64,000 nt of DNA, from NCBI RefSeq assembly GCF_029813835.1, contig NZ_JARVKV010000020.1, positions 1 through 64,000 on the forward strand, given 5' to 3'. The position numbers were made by a program, and so were the translations under genes. How positions within the stretch are numbered: position 1 is the stretch's first letter; the number at the start of each line of letters is the position of its first letter. The notes under the pieces were generated by a model. It worked only from the letters and a program-made list of their open reading frames with translations. It made no database searches and was not told the DNA's origin. Of the stretch, positions 34,310 through 43,874 are shown in pieces. The stretch comes from Streptomyces sp. DH37 (GTDB lineage Bacteria; Actinomycetota; Actinomycetes; Streptomycetales; Streptomycetaceae).

Positions 34310-35556
34310 GGCGGGGCGCGTCCTTCCACGCGATGTGGCGGGAACTGCTGCCCGTCGGGCGGTCGGCGGCCACCGGCGGCTACCGGCGCCACGCCTGGAC
34401 CGGCGCGGACGCCGACTGCCGGGCGTGGTTCCGCGAGCAGGCCGAGGCGCGCGGACTGGCGTACGAGGTGGACCGCAACGGCAACCAGTGGGCCTGGCTG
34501 GGGGACTTCCGGAACGCCGCCGCCGGGGACGCCGTGGTCACCGGCTCGCACCTGGACTCCGTGCCCGACGGAGGCGCCTTCGACGGCCCGCTGGGCGTGG
34601 TGTCGGCCTTCGCCGCCCTCGACGAGCTGCACGGGCGGGGCGTACGCCCGGCCAGGCCGCTGGGCGTGGTCAACTTCACCGACGAGGAGGGCGCCCGCTT
34701 CGGCCTCGCCTGCGTCGGCTCCCGGCTGGCCGCCGGGCAGCTCACGGCCGAGCAGGCCCGGGAGCTGCGCGACGACGAGGGGACCTCGCTGGCCCGGGCC
34801 ATGGAGCGCGCCGGGCACGACCCCGACGCGATCGGTCCCGACCCCGAACGGCTCGCCCGCGTCGGCGCGTTCGTCGAACTCCACATCGAGCAGGGCCGCA
34901 ACCTCGCCACCGGCGCCGCCGACGCTCCCGCCACCGCCGGCGGGCGCGCGGTGGGCGTCGCCTCCGCGATCTGGCCGCACGGCCGCTGGCGGTTCGACTT
35001 CCACGGCGAGGCCAACCACGCCGGGACCACCCGCCTGGAGGACCGCCGCGACCCGATGCTGACGTACGCCACCACCGTTCTGGCCGCCCGCAAGAAGGCC
35101 CGGCTGGCCGGGGCGCTGGCCACCTTCGGCAAGGTCGCCGTGGAGCCGAACGGCGTCAACGCCATCGCCTCCCTGGTCCGCGGCTGGCTCGACTCCCGCG
35201 CCCCCGACGAGGAGACCCTCGCCGCCGTCGTCGCCGAGATCGAACGCTCGGCCACCGAGCGCGGCGCCCGCGACGGGGTGCGGGTGGCGGTCGTGCGGGA
35301 GTCCGCCACGCCCGTGGTGGAGTTCGCCCACGACCTGCGCGACCGCATCGCCGCCCGGCTCGGCGGCGCACCCGTGCTGCCCACCGGCGCGGGGCACGAC
35401 GCGGGCATCCTCTCCGCCGAGATCCCCACCGCCATGCTCTTCGTGCGCAACCCCACCGGCGTCTCGCACTCGCCCGCCGAGTCGGCCCGGGAGGACGACT
35501 GCGTCGCCGGGGTGCGGGCACTCGCCGACGTACTGGAGGACCTGGCGTGCCCGTGA
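34306..35556 (+). CDS. M20-family amidohydrolase in hut operon (allantoate amidohydrolase-like)
   Basis: A 416-residue zinc amidohydrolase of the M20 subfamily with allantoate amidohydrolases, N-carbamoyl-amino acid amidases and beta-ureidopropionases. Metal ligands are in [30 protein letters not shown] and ELHIEQG. Substrate-binding [15 protein letters not shown] and [10 protein letters not shown] are also present. GTG 34306 overlaps the hutU stop, with GGGGGAGG upstream. It lies between hutU and hutF, with no purine genes nearby, so allantoate is an unlikely substrate. HutF generates N-formyl-L-glutamate, and no N-formylglutamate deformylase (HutG) is seen. This enzyme may fill that step (inference). 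Confidence 0.88.
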   Translation: MRRGASFHAMWRELLPVGRSAATGGYRRHAWTGADADCRAWFREQAEARGLAYEVDRNGNQWAWLGDFRNAAAGDAVVTGSHLDSVPDGGAFDGPLGVVSAFAALDELHGRGVRPARPLGVVNFTDEEGARFGLACVGSRLAAGQLTAEQARELRDDEGTSLARAMERAGHDPDAIGPDPERLARVGAFVELHIEQGRNLATGAADAPATAGGRAVGVASAIWPHGRWRFDFHGEANHAGTTRLEDRRDPMLTYATTVLAARKKARLAGALATFGKVAVEPNGVNAIASLVRGWLDSRAPDEETLAAVVAEIERSATERGARDGVRVAVVRESATPVVEFAHDLRDRIAARLGGAPVLPTGAGHDAGILSAEIPTAMLFVRNPTGVSHSPAESAREDDCVAGVRALADVLEDLACP

Positions 35557-36959
35557 CCCCGAACGACCCCGCCGCCCGCGCCGCCCCCGGCGGTCCGGCG
35601 GCCCCCGAGGCCGTGTACTGGGCCGAGCACGCCTGGATCGGCGGCACCGTCGAGCCCGGCGCGGTGATCGAGACGGCCGGCGGCCGGATCACCGCCGTGC
35701 GCACCGGGGTGCCCGCCCCGCCGCCCGGCGCCGAGCCGCTGCGCGGCCTGACCGTCCCCGGGCTGGCCAACGCCCACTCGCACGCCTTCCACCGGGCCCT
35801 GCGCGGCACCGTCCAGGTCGGCTCCGGCACGTTCTGGACATGGCGCAGGGTGATGTACTCCGTCGCCGACCGCCTCACCCCCGAGAGCTACTTCGCCCTG
35901 GCCCGGGCGGTGTACGCCGAGATGGCGCTGGCCGGCATCACCGGCGTCGGCGAGTTCCACTACCTCCACCACGCCCCCGGCGGCACCCCCTACGACGACC
36001 CCAACGCCATGGGGCACGCCCTGATCGCGGCCGCCGCCGAGGCCGGCATCCGCATCACCCTCCTCGACACCTGCTACCTGGCCTCCGGCATCCTCAGCGC
36101 GCGCCGCGGCAAGGCGCCCGACCGCCACCAGCTCCGCTTCAGCGACGGCAGCGCCGACGCCTGGGCCGAGCGGGCCGCCGCCCTGCGGCCGTCGGGCGAC
36201 CACGCCCGCGTGGGCGCCGCGATCCACTCGGTGCGCGCCGTGCCCGCCGCCGAGCTGGCCACCGTCGCCGACTGGGCCCGGCAGCGGGACGCGCCCCTGC
36301 ACGTCCACCTCTCCGAGCAACCCGCCGAGAACGACGCCTGCCTGGCCGTCCACGACCGCACCCCCACCCGGCTGCTGGCCGACCACGGCGTGCTCGGCCG
36401 CCGTACCACCGCCGTCCACGCCACCCACCTCACCGACGCCGACATCGCCCTCCTCGGGGACTCGGGCACCCGGGTCTGCATGTGCCCCACCACCGAACGC
36501 GACCTCGCCGACGGCATCGGCCCCGCCGCCGCGCTGATGCGCGCGGGCTCGCCGCTGTGCCTGGGCAGCGACAGCCACGCGGTGATCGACCTGCTGGAGG
36601 AGGCCCGCGCCATGGAGCTGGACGAGCGGCTGCGCACCCGTACCCGCGGCCACTGGACGGCGTCCCAACTGCTGCGCTCCGCGACCGAGTTCGGCCAGGC
36701 GGCGCTCGGCTGGCCGGAGGCGGGGCGGCTGGAGGCCGGCTGGCTCGCCGACTTCGCCACCGTCGCGCTGGACACGGTGCGCACCGCCGGGCCCCCGCCC
36801 CGGCTGGCGGCCGAGACGGCCGTGTACGCGGCGACCGGCGCCGACGTGCGCCACACCGTCGTCGGTGGTCGCCACGTGGTGCGCGACGGGGTACACCGGA
36901 GCGTGCCGGACGTCCCCGCGGCCCTGGCGGACGCCATCCAGCAAGGAGCAGCCCGCTGA
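35547..36959 (+). CDS. hutF: formimidoylglutamate deiminase
   Basis: A 470-residue metal-dependent amidohydrolase, converting N-formimino-L-glutamate to N-formyl-L-glutamate plus ammonia. The HxH metal motif is in [13 protein letters not shown]. Family-specific segments include [41 protein letters not shown] and [22 protein letters not shown] 35547 is 7 bases after GGAGG and overlaps the previous gene by 10 bases; GTG 35553 is possible. Presence of HutF rather than HutG alone means histidine is degraded by the five-step route. Confidence 0.92.
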   Translation: MPVTPNDPAARAAPGGPAAPEAVYWAEHAWIGGTVEPGAVIETAGGRITAVRTGVPAPPPGAEPLRGLTVPGLANAHSHAFHRALRGTVQVGSGTFWTWRRVMYSVADRLTPESYFALARAVYAEMALAGITGVGEFHYLHHAPGGTPYDDPNAMGHALIAAAAEAGIRITLLDTCYLASGILSARRGKAPDRHQLRFSDGSADAWAERAAALRPSGDHARVGAAIHSVRAVPAAELATVADWARQRDAPLHVHLSEQPAENDACLAVHDRTPTRLLADHGVLGRRTTAVHATHLTDADIALLGDSGTRVCMCPTTERDLADGIGPAAALMRAGSPLCLGSDSHAVIDLLEEARAMELDERLRTRTRGHWTASQLLRSATEFGQAALGWPEAGRLEAGWLADFATVALDTVRTAGPPPRLAAETAVYAATGADVRHTVVGGRHVVRDGVHRSVPDVPAALADAIQQGAAR

Positions 36960-38176
36960 TGAGCACCCCGATCAACCCCCTCGGCACCACCCCCACCACC
37001 AGCACCCTCGTCACCAGCATCGCTACCCTGGTCACCAACGACCACCACTCCTGCGCGGCGGCCGAGGACACCCCCCTCGGCCTGGTCCGGGACGCGGCCG
37101 TCGTCATCGAGGGCGACCGCATCGCCTGGGTCGGCACGGAAAGCGAAGCACCTGCCACCGACGGTCGCGTCGACGCGGGCGGCCGGGCGCTGCTGCCGGG
37201 CTTCGTCGACTCCCACTCCCACCTGCTCTTCGGCGGCGACCGCACCGAGGAGTTCAGCGCGCGCATGTCCGGCCGCCCCTACTCCGCGGGCGGCATCCGC
37301 ACCACCGTGGAGGCCACTCGCGCCGCCACCGACGAGCAGCTCGCCGCCACCCTCGCGCGCCACGTCCGCGAGGCGCTGCGCCAGGGCACCACCACCCTGG
37401 AGACCAAGTCCGGCTACGGCCTCACCGTCGAGGACGAGGCCCGCGCCCTGCGCATCGCCGACAGCCACGTGGACGAGGCCACCTACCTCGGCGCCCACGT
37501 CGTGCCCCCCGAGTACGCCGGCGACCCGGACGGCTACGTCGACCTCGTCACCGGCCCCATGCTCGCCGCCTGCGCCCGCTACGCCCGCTGGGTGGACGTC
37601 TTCTGCGAGCGGGGGGCCTTCGACGGCGACCAGGCCCGCGCCGTCCTCACCGCCGGGATCGCCCACGGCCTGGTCCCGCGCGTCCACGCGAACCAGCTCG
37701 GCCCCGGCCCCGGCGTGCGGCTCGCCGTGGAGCTCGACGCCGCCTCCGCCGACCACTGCACCCATCTGTCCGACGCCGACGTCGACGCCCTGGCGAACAG
37801 CCGCACCGTCGCCACGCTGCTGCCCGGCTGCGAGTTCTCCACCCGCTCGCCCTACCCCGACGCCCGCCGCCTGCTGGACGCCGGCGTCACCGTCGCGCTG
37901 TCCACCGACTGCAACCCGGGCTCGTCGTACACCAGCTCCATGCCCTTCTGCGTGGCCGTCGCCGTCCGCGAGATGGGCATGACGCCCGACGAGGCCGTCT
38001 GGTCCGCCACCGCGGGCGGCGCCGCCGCGCTGCGCCGCATCGACATCGGCCGGATCACCCCCGGCGCCCGCGCCGACCTCGTGCTCCTGGACGCGCCCTC
38101 GCACGTCCACCTGGCCTACCGGCCCGGAGTCCCGCTGGTGGCGGCGGTCTGGCAGCGCGGTGCGCGCGTGCTGTGA
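36959..38176 (+). CDS. hutI: imidazolonepropionase
   Basis: A 405-residue amidohydrolase opening the imidazolone ring to give N-formimino-L-glutamate. The metal site HSH is in [19 protein letters not shown]. Other motifs are [35 protein letters not shown] and [17 protein letters not shown]. The first 25 residues are Thr/Ser-rich and not conserved. ATG 36959 overlaps the hutF stop by one base, with AAGGAG upstream. It is the last gene of the hut operon, which ends at a strong terminator. Confidence 0.96.
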   Translation: MSTPINPLGTTPTTSTLVTSIATLVTNDHHSCAAAEDTPLGLVRDAAVVIEGDRIAWVGTESEAPATDGRVDAGGRALLPGFVDSHSHLLFGGDRTEEFSARMSGRPYSAGGIRTTVEATRAATDEQLAATLARHVREALRQGTTTLETKSGYGLTVEDEARALRIADSHVDEATYLGAHVVPPEYAGDPDGYVDLVTGPMLAACARYARWVDVFCERGAFDGDQARAVLTAGIAHGLVPRVHANQLGPGPGVRLAVELDAASADHCTHLSDADVDALANSRTVATLLPGCEFSTRSPYPDARRLLDAGVTVALSTDCNPGSSYTSSMPFCVAVAVREMGMTPDEAVWSATAGGAAALRRIDIGRITPGARADLVLLDAPSHVHLAYRPGVPLVAAVWQRGARVL

Positions 38177-38218
38177 GCCGCTGTGGGCCGCTGTGGGCCG
38201 CGGGCCGTTCCGGGAACG

Positions 38219-38257
38219 GCCGAGGCCGCCCCGGCGGTTCGCCGGGGCGGCCTCGGC
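38219..38257 (+). terminator. hut operon terminator
   Basis: A perfect 17-base inverted repeat (38219-38235 against 38241-38257) with loop GGTTC, 45 bases past hutI. A small CCGTTCC/GGAACGG stem precedes it. Confidence 0.9.
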
Positions 38258-38376
38258 GCCCTCGAAGGCCGGACGGAAGTCAGACGGAGGTCAGGGGACC
38301 AGAGGGGTGATTTCCGTGGGCCGCAGGAGTGACGGGAGCGAGAAGGGGCACGCTCCGGTCGGAAGGGGGGAGTGGA

Positions 38377-39291
38377 TCACTCCTCGACCAGCAGCCCCTT
38401 CCGGAGCCTGCCCAGCGTCCGCGAGAGCAGCCGGGAGACGTGCATCTGCGAGATGCCCAGCTCCTCGCCGATCTCGGACTGGGTCATGTTCGCCACGAAG
38501 CGGAGGGAGAGAATTCTGCGATCACGAGGTGAGAGCTCGGCGATCAGCGGCTTGAGGGACTCCACGTACTCGATGCCCTCCAGCCCGTGGTCCTCGTAGC
38601 CGATGCGGTCGGCGAGCGCGCCCTCCGTCTCGTCCTCCTCGGGCTGGGCGTCGAGGGAGCTGGCGGTGTACGCGTTGCTCGCGGCCATGCCCTCGACCAC
38701 CTCCTCCCGGCTCAGACCCAGGCGGTCGGCCAGCTCGCCGACGGTCGGGGAGCGGTCGAGCTGCTGGGCGAGCTCGTCCCCGGCCTTGGCCAGGTCCAGA
38801 CGGAGCTCCTGGAGACGCCGGGGTACGCGCACCGACCAGGAGGTGTCGCGGAAGAAGCGCTTGATCTCGCCCACGATCGTCGGCATGGCGAAGGTCGGGA
38901 ACTCGACCCCGCGGCCGATCTCGAACCGGTCGATCGCCTTGATCAGGCCGATGGTGCCGACCTGGACGATGTCCTCCATGGGCTCGCTGCGGGAACGGAA
39001 CCGGGCGGCGGCGAACTTCACCAGCGCGAGGTTGAGCTCGACCAGCGTGTTGCGGACGTACGCGTACTCGTGCGTGCCCTCCCGCAGCGTCTGCAGACGC
39101 TCGAAGAGGGTCTTGGACAGGGCTCGCGCGTCCAGCGGCCCCACCTCGCCGTACGGCGGGATCTCGGGAAGCCCGAGCCGCCAGGACAGGGCCTCGGCCT
39201 GCTCCGGGCCCACCTCCGGGAACCCGCTCCCGAGCTGCTCGGGCGAGACGATCGACGACGCGGCGGGCGATGCGTCGAGCCGGGGTGACAT
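38377..39291 (-). CDS. RNA polymerase sigma factor, SigB/SigF group
   Basis: A 304-residue sigma-70 family group 3 factor. Region 2 spans about 80-165 (EDIVQVGTIGLIKAIDRFE is the core-binding helix, FPTFAMPTIVGEIKRFFRD the -10 recognition helix). Region 3 is at about 165-230, and the region 4 helix-turn-helix is QSEIGEELGISQMHVSRLLSRTL near the end. ATG 39291 has GGAGG 5 bases upstream. A STAS protein and an HATPase-type anti-sigma gene lie divergently on the right. The trio matches the partner-switching modules that control SigB-like factors in stress and sporulation. It resembles S. coelicolor SigI by position as I recall, so I leave the symbol open. Confidence 0.93.
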   Translation of the reverse strand: MSPRLDASPAASSIVSPEQLGSGFPEVGPEQAEALSWRLGLPEIPPYGEVGPLDARALSKTLFERLQTLREGTHEYAYVRNTLVELNLALVKFAAARFRSRSEPMEDIVQVGTIGLIKAIDRFEIGRGVEFPTFAMPTIVGEIKRFFRDTSWSVRVPRRLQELRLDLAKAGDELAQQLDRSPTVGELADRLGLSREEVVEGMAASNAYTASSLDAQPEEDETEGALADRIGYEDHGLEGIEYVESLKPLIAELSPRDRRILSLRFVANMTQSEIGEELGISQMHVSRLLSRTLGRLRKGLLVEE

Positions 39292-39547
39292 GGTGCCTCC
39301 ATCATTCTCGGCATATGGCTGCCGGAGCCGTTCCTGCACTACGGGGTGCGGCGCCTCCAAGCCGACGTGTTTTAGTGGTTCCTCCTACGCCTACCTGCTC
39401 CTGCGGGGCGATGGCAAGTGCTGGTTGTCCGAATATGACCCAATGTGCTGGTTGTGCGGCTACCGGTTGCGGCTGTAAGGGCGTAGGGTTCGAACGTCCA
39501 TCTCCGGACAGCAGTGATCGGCCACTAGGAATGTTGAAGGGGTGTAC

Positions 39548-39931
39548 ATGGACCGCGGGGTGCCCGGCAGCACCAGCCACCGGGGTCGACTGACGGTCGA
39601 CGTACAGCGCCACGGCGCAAGTCTGGTGGTGACGCCTGACGGCGAACTCGACCACCACACCGCCGATCTGCTGCGGGAACCGCTGGAGCGCTCGCTGGAA
39701 GACGGGGAGAAGCTGCTCGTCGTGGACTGCTCGAAGCTGGAGTTCTGCGACTCCACCGGGCTCAACGTCCTCCTGGGGGCCAGGCTGAAGGCGGAGGCGG
39801 CCGGAGGCGGGATCCACCTGGCCGGAATGCGTCCGGTCGTCGCGCGCGTGTTTGAGATCACCGGCGCCGACGGCGTGTTCGCCCTCCACGAGACCCTGGC
39901 CGACGCGCTGAAGGAGACCGCGCAGTCCTAG
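39548..39931 (+). CDS. STAS-domain anti-anti-sigma factor
   Basis: A 127-residue SpoIIAA/RsbV-like protein. The STAS domain is at about 15-120, with LVVTPDGELDHHTADLLR, LLVVDCSKLEFCDSTGLNVLLGA and ITGADGVFALHETLADAL. S69 in CDSTG is the residue phosphorylated by the anti-sigma kinase in this family. ATG 39548 follows AAGGGG; GTG 39542 would add two residues. It is divergent from the sigma factor gene and followed by the anti-sigma factor gene after 186 bases. Confidence 0.93.
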   Translation: MDRGVPGSTSHRGRLTVDVQRHGASLVVTPDGELDHHTADLLREPLERSLEDGEKLLVVDCSKLEFCDSTGLNVLLGARLKAEAAGGGIHLAGMRPVVARVFEITGADGVFALHETLADALKETAQS

Positions 39932-40117
39932 GGTTCCGTGCCCGTCGTGAGCCGGCCCGTGACCAGAGTGTTACGCCCGGAACACGACTCCGGCGAAAGA
40001 GATGGGTGTTCTCCCGCCTGCGCAGGGCAGGAGACTCCCTGAAATCCCTCCGAAACTCAGTTGTCCGCAGACCAAGCGAAGACCGACGAATTGGTCAACC
40101 GGTGAGGTGAAGCACTG

Positions 40118-40633
40118 ATGAGCACCACCCGGCCGCAACCGGCGGGCGATCGCGGCCCGGAGCCGGAGGGCACCGCCGCGACCGCAGCCGCACCGGTCGG
40201 TCAGGTGCGCGAGATGCGCCAGGTACGGCGGCTGCGGCTCATGGGGGCGAGCGGTGCCGTGCCCCGTGCCCGTGACTTCACCCGCCAGGCGCTTCACGAC
40301 TGGGGCTGGCTGCCCGCGGCCAGCCCCGAGCAGCGCGCCGCGGCCGAAGACGCCCTGCTCGTGGTCTCCGAGCTGGTGACGAACGCCTGCCTGCACGCCG
40401 ACGGTCCCGAAGAGGTGCGCATAGGCTTCGGTCCCAAACTGCTGAGGATCGAGGTGGCCGACCGCGGCGCCGGCCTCCCCTCGCCCCGCACCCCGCACCG
40501 TCCCGGGCGGCCGGGCGGGCACGGCATGTTCATCGTCCAGCGGCTCTGCCTGGACTGGGGCGTGGTGCGCCACCCCGACGGAACGGCCGGGAAGACGGTC
40601 TGGGCCGAACTGGCCGGACCGGACGCGGACTGA
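40118..40633 (+). CDS. HATPase-type anti-sigma factor (RsbW/SpoIIAB-like)
   Basis: A 171-residue GHKL ATPase/serine kinase without a dimerisation-phosphotransfer domain. The N box is SELVTNACLHAD, the G1 box EVADRGAGLP and the G2 box GGHGMFIVQRL. The first 45 residues are low-complexity, and RARDFTRQAL marks the usual entry helix. Predicted to bind the sigma factor encoded at 38377-39291 and release it when the unphosphorylated STAS protein binds. ATG 40118 follows GAGGTGA. Confidence 0.92.
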   Translation: MSTTRPQPAGDRGPEPEGTAATAAAPVGQVREMRQVRRLRLMGASGAVPRARDFTRQALHDWGWLPAASPEQRAAAEDALLVVSELVTNACLHADGPEEVRIGFGPKLLRIEVADRGAGLPSPRTPHRPGRPGGHGMFIVQRLCLDWGVVRHPDGTAGKTVWAELAGPDAD

Positions 40634-41108
40634 GCCGCCCTTCCTCACCAGGAGTACGACCCCCACCGCCGGGTCCCCCTCGGGACTCGGCGCACTCGTG
40701 TCCGGGCGCCCGCGCCCGGAGCGGGTACGGCGGGGGCGGGACGTGCAGGGGAGGCGGCGGCCGTCGGTGGGCACCCGGACCGGCGACGGCGGCGCGTACG
40801 GGATCTCCGTCCCGCTGCCGGAGGCGCCGTCCGGGGACTTCGTCGAGCACCGCGCCGACCGCACCGGGTGCCGGGTGTCGGCCGGTCTCGCCGGGCGCCA
40901 CCGGCGACGGTCCCACCGCCGAGGTCAGCCGGCGCCGTGCGGCTCGGCGGCGACGATCCCGGCCCCCGCCTCCCGCCCCCGCCCCCGCCCCGGCACGGGC
41001 GCACGGCACCGCTCGTACGCCCGGGGACGGGTCCGGGTGACGGCGCCGCGGCGGGCGGGCACCGCCCGCGTCGGCGGCTTCGCGGCGGACCGGGATCCGG
41101 CGGCGGAA
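40634..41108. other. intergenic region, no gene seen
   Basis: About 475 bases between convergent genes. Open frames are present on both strands but are Arg/Pro-rich, have no ribosome binding sites and look like GC-driven chance frames. I see no repeat or motif of note before the terminator at 41109. Confidence 0.5.
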
Positions 41109-41151
41109 CGGGCCGGGCCCCGGTCCTGTGACAGGACCGGGGCCCGGCCCG
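41109..41151. terminator. terminator of peptide transporter gene
   Basis: A perfect 21-base inverted repeat (41109-41129 against 41131-41151) centred on TGTGACA. It lies 31 bases past the transporter stop on the minus strand. Confidence 0.9.
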
Positions 41152-41181
41152 CCGTGCGGTGGGGCCTTGACGCCCGGAGCG

Positions 41182-42681
41182 TTACTTCACGCCGCTCATC
41201 AGGGCGCGGATCCGCTTGCCGGCCGTCATGAAGGCGAAGCCCGCGGCCACGGCGACCACGCCCCACATGGTGTAGTACGCGGCGTCGCCCATCGGCTCGT
41301 TGAGCTGGGTCGCCCAGCCGTTGAGGGCGTTGCCGGTGGCGGTGGCGAGGAACCACAGGCCCATGATCTGGCCGACGAACTGCTTGGGGGCCAGCTTCGT
41401 CGACAGCGACAGGCCGACCGGGGACAGGCACAGCTCGCCGAGGGTCTGCAGCAGGTACACGCCCAGCAGCCAGAAGACGGTGACCTTGCCGGTCTCGCTG
41501 TTCGCCGCGGCGGCGCCCGCCAGGCCCATCAGGCCGAAGGAACCGCCGATGAGCAGCATGGCCAGGGCGAACTTCATCGGGGCGCTGGGCTCGCTGTTGC
41601 GCCTGGCCAGCCACACCCACAGGCTCGCGAAGAGCGGCGCCAGGACGATGATCATGACCGGGTTGACCGACTGGAACCACGAGGCCGGGAACTCCCAGCC
41701 GCCGATCATGCGGTCGGTGTCGTTGTTCGCGAAGATCGTCAGCAGCGAGCCGGACTGGTCGTAGATCATCCAGAACAGCACGGCGGTGACGAAGAACCAC
41801 ACGAACGCCTTGACGCGGGGGCGGTCCCCCTCGGTCAGCTCCGGGTTCCGGTACATCGAGGCGAAGTACAGGACGGGGACGACGACGCCGAGGACGGCCA
41901 GGAAGTTGACGATGTGCTCGATGTCGTACGTGCCCATCGCCAGGTCCAGGGCCAGCGCGGCGACGGCCAGGCCGGTCCACAGGCCGACCTTGCGCAGCAC
42001 GGCGCGCTTCTCCTCCGGCGAGGCCGGGGTGCCGGGGTGGCGGCCGACGTCGCCGAGGTAGCGGCCGCCCAGCACGTACTGGATCACGGCCATGGTCATG
42101 CCGACGCCGGCGACGGCGAAGCCCAGGTGCCAGTTGACGTTCTCGCCCAGGTAGCCGACCACCAGCGGCGCGAACATGGCGCCGATGTTGATCGACATGT
42201 AGAAGATCGTGAAGCCGGCGTCGCGGCGGGCGCCGGACTGGCCCTCGTAGAGGCCGCCGACCATCGCCGAGATGTTCGGCTTGAGCAGGCCGGTGCCGAC
42301 CGCGATCAGGCCGAGGCCGACGAAGAACGCCACGTCGGACGGGATCGCCAGCGTGTAGTGGCCCAGGGCGATGACGATGCCGCCGACCAGGACCGCCTTG
42401 CGGGCGCCCCACAGGCGGTCGGCGACCCAGCCGCCGGGCATGGCGGCCATGTAGACGACGGCGTTGTAGACGCCGTAGATCGCCGCGGCGAGGGCCTCAC
42501 GGCCCGCGAGGGGACCCTCGAGGACGCCCGCGATCAGGTAGAGGACGAGGATGGCGCGCATTCCGTACCAGGAGAAGCGCTCCCACATCTCCGTCATGAA
42601 GAGAGTGGCCAGACCGCGGGGGTGGCCGAAGAAGGTCTTGTCGGTGGTGCCGACGGAGTCCTTCGTCAGGCTGGACGCCAT
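41182..42681 (-). CDS. POT/PTR-family proton-dependent oligopeptide transporter
   Basis: A 499-residue, roughly 14-helix transporter importing di- and tripeptides with protons. The N-terminal signature is TEMWERFSWYGMRAILVLYL, containing the ExxER motif of the family. GTGLLKPNISAMVGGLY and FTIFYMSINIGAMFAPL are the PTR2 signatures, and ELCLSPVGLSLSTKLAP follows in the C-terminal half. ATG 42681 is 9 bases after AAGGAA; an upstream GTG at 42714 would add 11 residues. The gene stands alone and reads away from the two-component system. The M19 dipeptidase and cell-wall hydrolases elsewhere in the window could supply or process peptides, but no link is shown. Confidence 0.95.
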   Translation of the reverse strand: MASSLTKDSVGTTDKTFFGHPRGLATLFMTEMWERFSWYGMRAILVLYLIAGVLEGPLAGREALAAAIYGVYNAVVYMAAMPGGWVADRLWGARKAVLVGGIVIALGHYTLAIPSDVAFFVGLGLIAVGTGLLKPNISAMVGGLYEGQSGARRDAGFTIFYMSINIGAMFAPLVVGYLGENVNWHLGFAVAGVGMTMAVIQYVLGGRYLGDVGRHPGTPASPEEKRAVLRKVGLWTGLAVAALALDLAMGTYDIEHIVNFLAVLGVVVPVLYFASMYRNPELTEGDRPRVKAFVWFFVTAVLFWMIYDQSGSLLTIFANNDTDRMIGGWEFPASWFQSVNPVMIIVLAPLFASLWVWLARRNSEPSAPMKFALAMLLIGGSFGLMGLAGAAAANSETGKVTVFWLLGVYLLQTLGELCLSPVGLSLSTKLAPKQFVGQIMGLWFLATATGNALNGWATQLNEPMGDAAYYTMWGVVAVAAGFAFMTAGKRIRALMSGVK

Positions 42682-43074
42682 GGTGATGGTTCCTTGCTCG
42701 GTCGGGACGCGCACGATGTGGTGGGTACGCGCCCGGGCGGGTGGTCGGCTCCGTGCTCCGCGCCCCCGTCCGCGCGTGCCCGGTCCTGGCCGACAGTTCC
42801 TGCGGCGCCGTCGTACGTCCGGGCCCGGGGTGGGGCCGGACGGGCCGGCTTCCGGGACAGCCTCCGTACGGGGCTCCTCGGCGAAGAGGCCCCGGCGCCC
42901 GACTGCGCCCGGAGCCGCCGATTCCGGACAACGCCTCGGTCAGGGTACGCCACCGCACCTCGTGCTCCCGGCGGACGACAGGGGGGAAGAGGCGCATGTC
43001 ACACGGGTCGCCGGGAACCGCGGCGGGGTTCGCTCCGGTTCCGCGCGGACCGCCGGGGCCGCCGCCGCGAGGTC
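42682..43074. other. divergent intergenic region
   Basis: About 390 bases between the peptide transporter and the two-component operon. It must hold the transporter promoter, but I see no clear -35/-10 pair. No credible gene and no strong hairpin. Confidence 0.45.
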
Positions 43075-43080
43075 TACCAT
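43075..43080 (+). promoter_or_regulatory. leaderless -10 box of response regulator
   Basis: TACCAT lies 6 bases before ATG 43087; no Shine-Dalgarno sequence. Confidence 0.6.
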
Positions 43081-43086
43081 CGGGCC

Positions 43087-43764
43087 ATGACCCGAGTACT
43101 GCTCGCCGAGGATGACGCCTCCATCTCGGAGCCGCTGGCCCGAGCCCTGCGCCGCGAAGGGTACGAGGTCGAGGTGCGCGAGGACGGCCCCAGCGCGCTC
43201 GACGCCGGACAGCACGGGGACATCGACCTGGTCGTGCTCGACCTCGGCCTGCCCGGCATGGACGGACTGGAGGTCTGCCGCCGGCTGCGCACCGAGGGGC
43301 ACACCTTCCCCGTCCTGGTGCTGACCGCGCGCGCCGACGAGGTGGACACGGTCGTCGGCCTGGACGCGGGCGCCGACGACTACGTCACCAAGCCGTTCCG
43401 GCTGGCCGAGCTGCTCGCCCGGGTGCGGGCCCTGCTGCGGCGCGGCGCCGTCGAGCCCGTCCAGCCCGCCGCCACCCACGGCGTGCGCATCGACGTCGAG
43501 TCCCACCGGGCGTGGATGGGGGACGAGGAGCTCCAGCTCACGGCGAAGGAGTTCGACCTGCTGCGGGTGCTGGTGCGCGACGCCGGCCGCGTCGTCACCC
43601 GCGACCAGCTCATGCGCGAGGTCTGGGACACCACCTGGTGGTCGTCGACCAAGACCCTCGACATGCACATCTCCTGGCTGCGCAAGAAGCTCGGCGACGA
43701 CGCGGCCAACCCCCGCTACATCGCCACGGTCCGCGGCGTCGGCTTCCGCTTCGAGAAGGACTGA
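43087..43764 (+). CDS. OmpR-family response regulator
   Basis: A 225-residue two-component response regulator. Receiver domain (1-120): acidic pocket D9/D10, phospho-acceptor D52 in VVLDLGLPG, T80 and K102 in VTKPF. The winged-helix DNA-binding domain (about 130-225) has LTAKEFDLLRVLVRDAGRVVTR, KTLDMHISWLRKKL and a final IATVRGVGFRFE. The histidine kinase gene follows after 110 bases. Signal unknown. Confidence 0.95.
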   Translation: MTRVLLAEDDASISEPLARALRREGYEVEVREDGPSALDAGQHGDIDLVVLDLGLPGMDGLEVCRRLRTEGHTFPVLVLTARADEVDTVVGLDAGADDYVTKPFRLAELLARVRALLRRGAVEPVQPAATHGVRIDVESHRAWMGDEELQLTAKEFDLLRVLVRDAGRVVTRDQLMREVWDTTWWSSTKTLDMHISWLRKKLGDDAANPRYIATVRGVGFRFEKD

Positions 43765-43797
43765 CGGCCGCGGGCCCCGCGCGGGTCCGCACGGAAG

Positions 43798-43842
43798 CAC
43801 CGAAGCACCGAGCACCGAAGCACCGAGCACCGAAGCACCGAG
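43798..43842 (+). repeat. 15-bp tandem repeat between regulator and kinase
   Basis: Three exact copies of CACCGAAGCACCGAG fill the gap between the response regulator and kinase genes. A fourth partial copy follows. Confidence 0.9.
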
Positions 43843-43874
43843 CACCGCGAGATCCCGAAGGGCTGGCGCCGGCC

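Noticed and set aside
34306..35556. Calling the M20 gene a true allantoate amidohydrolase
   Set aside because: The family match is real but there are no ureide or purine-degradation neighbours; placement in hut makes another substrate more likely.
40698..41231. 177-codon frame in the gap between the anti-sigma gene and the peptide transporter
   Set aside because: Arg/Pro-rich chance frame that runs through a perfect 42-base terminator palindrome and the transporter's 3' end.
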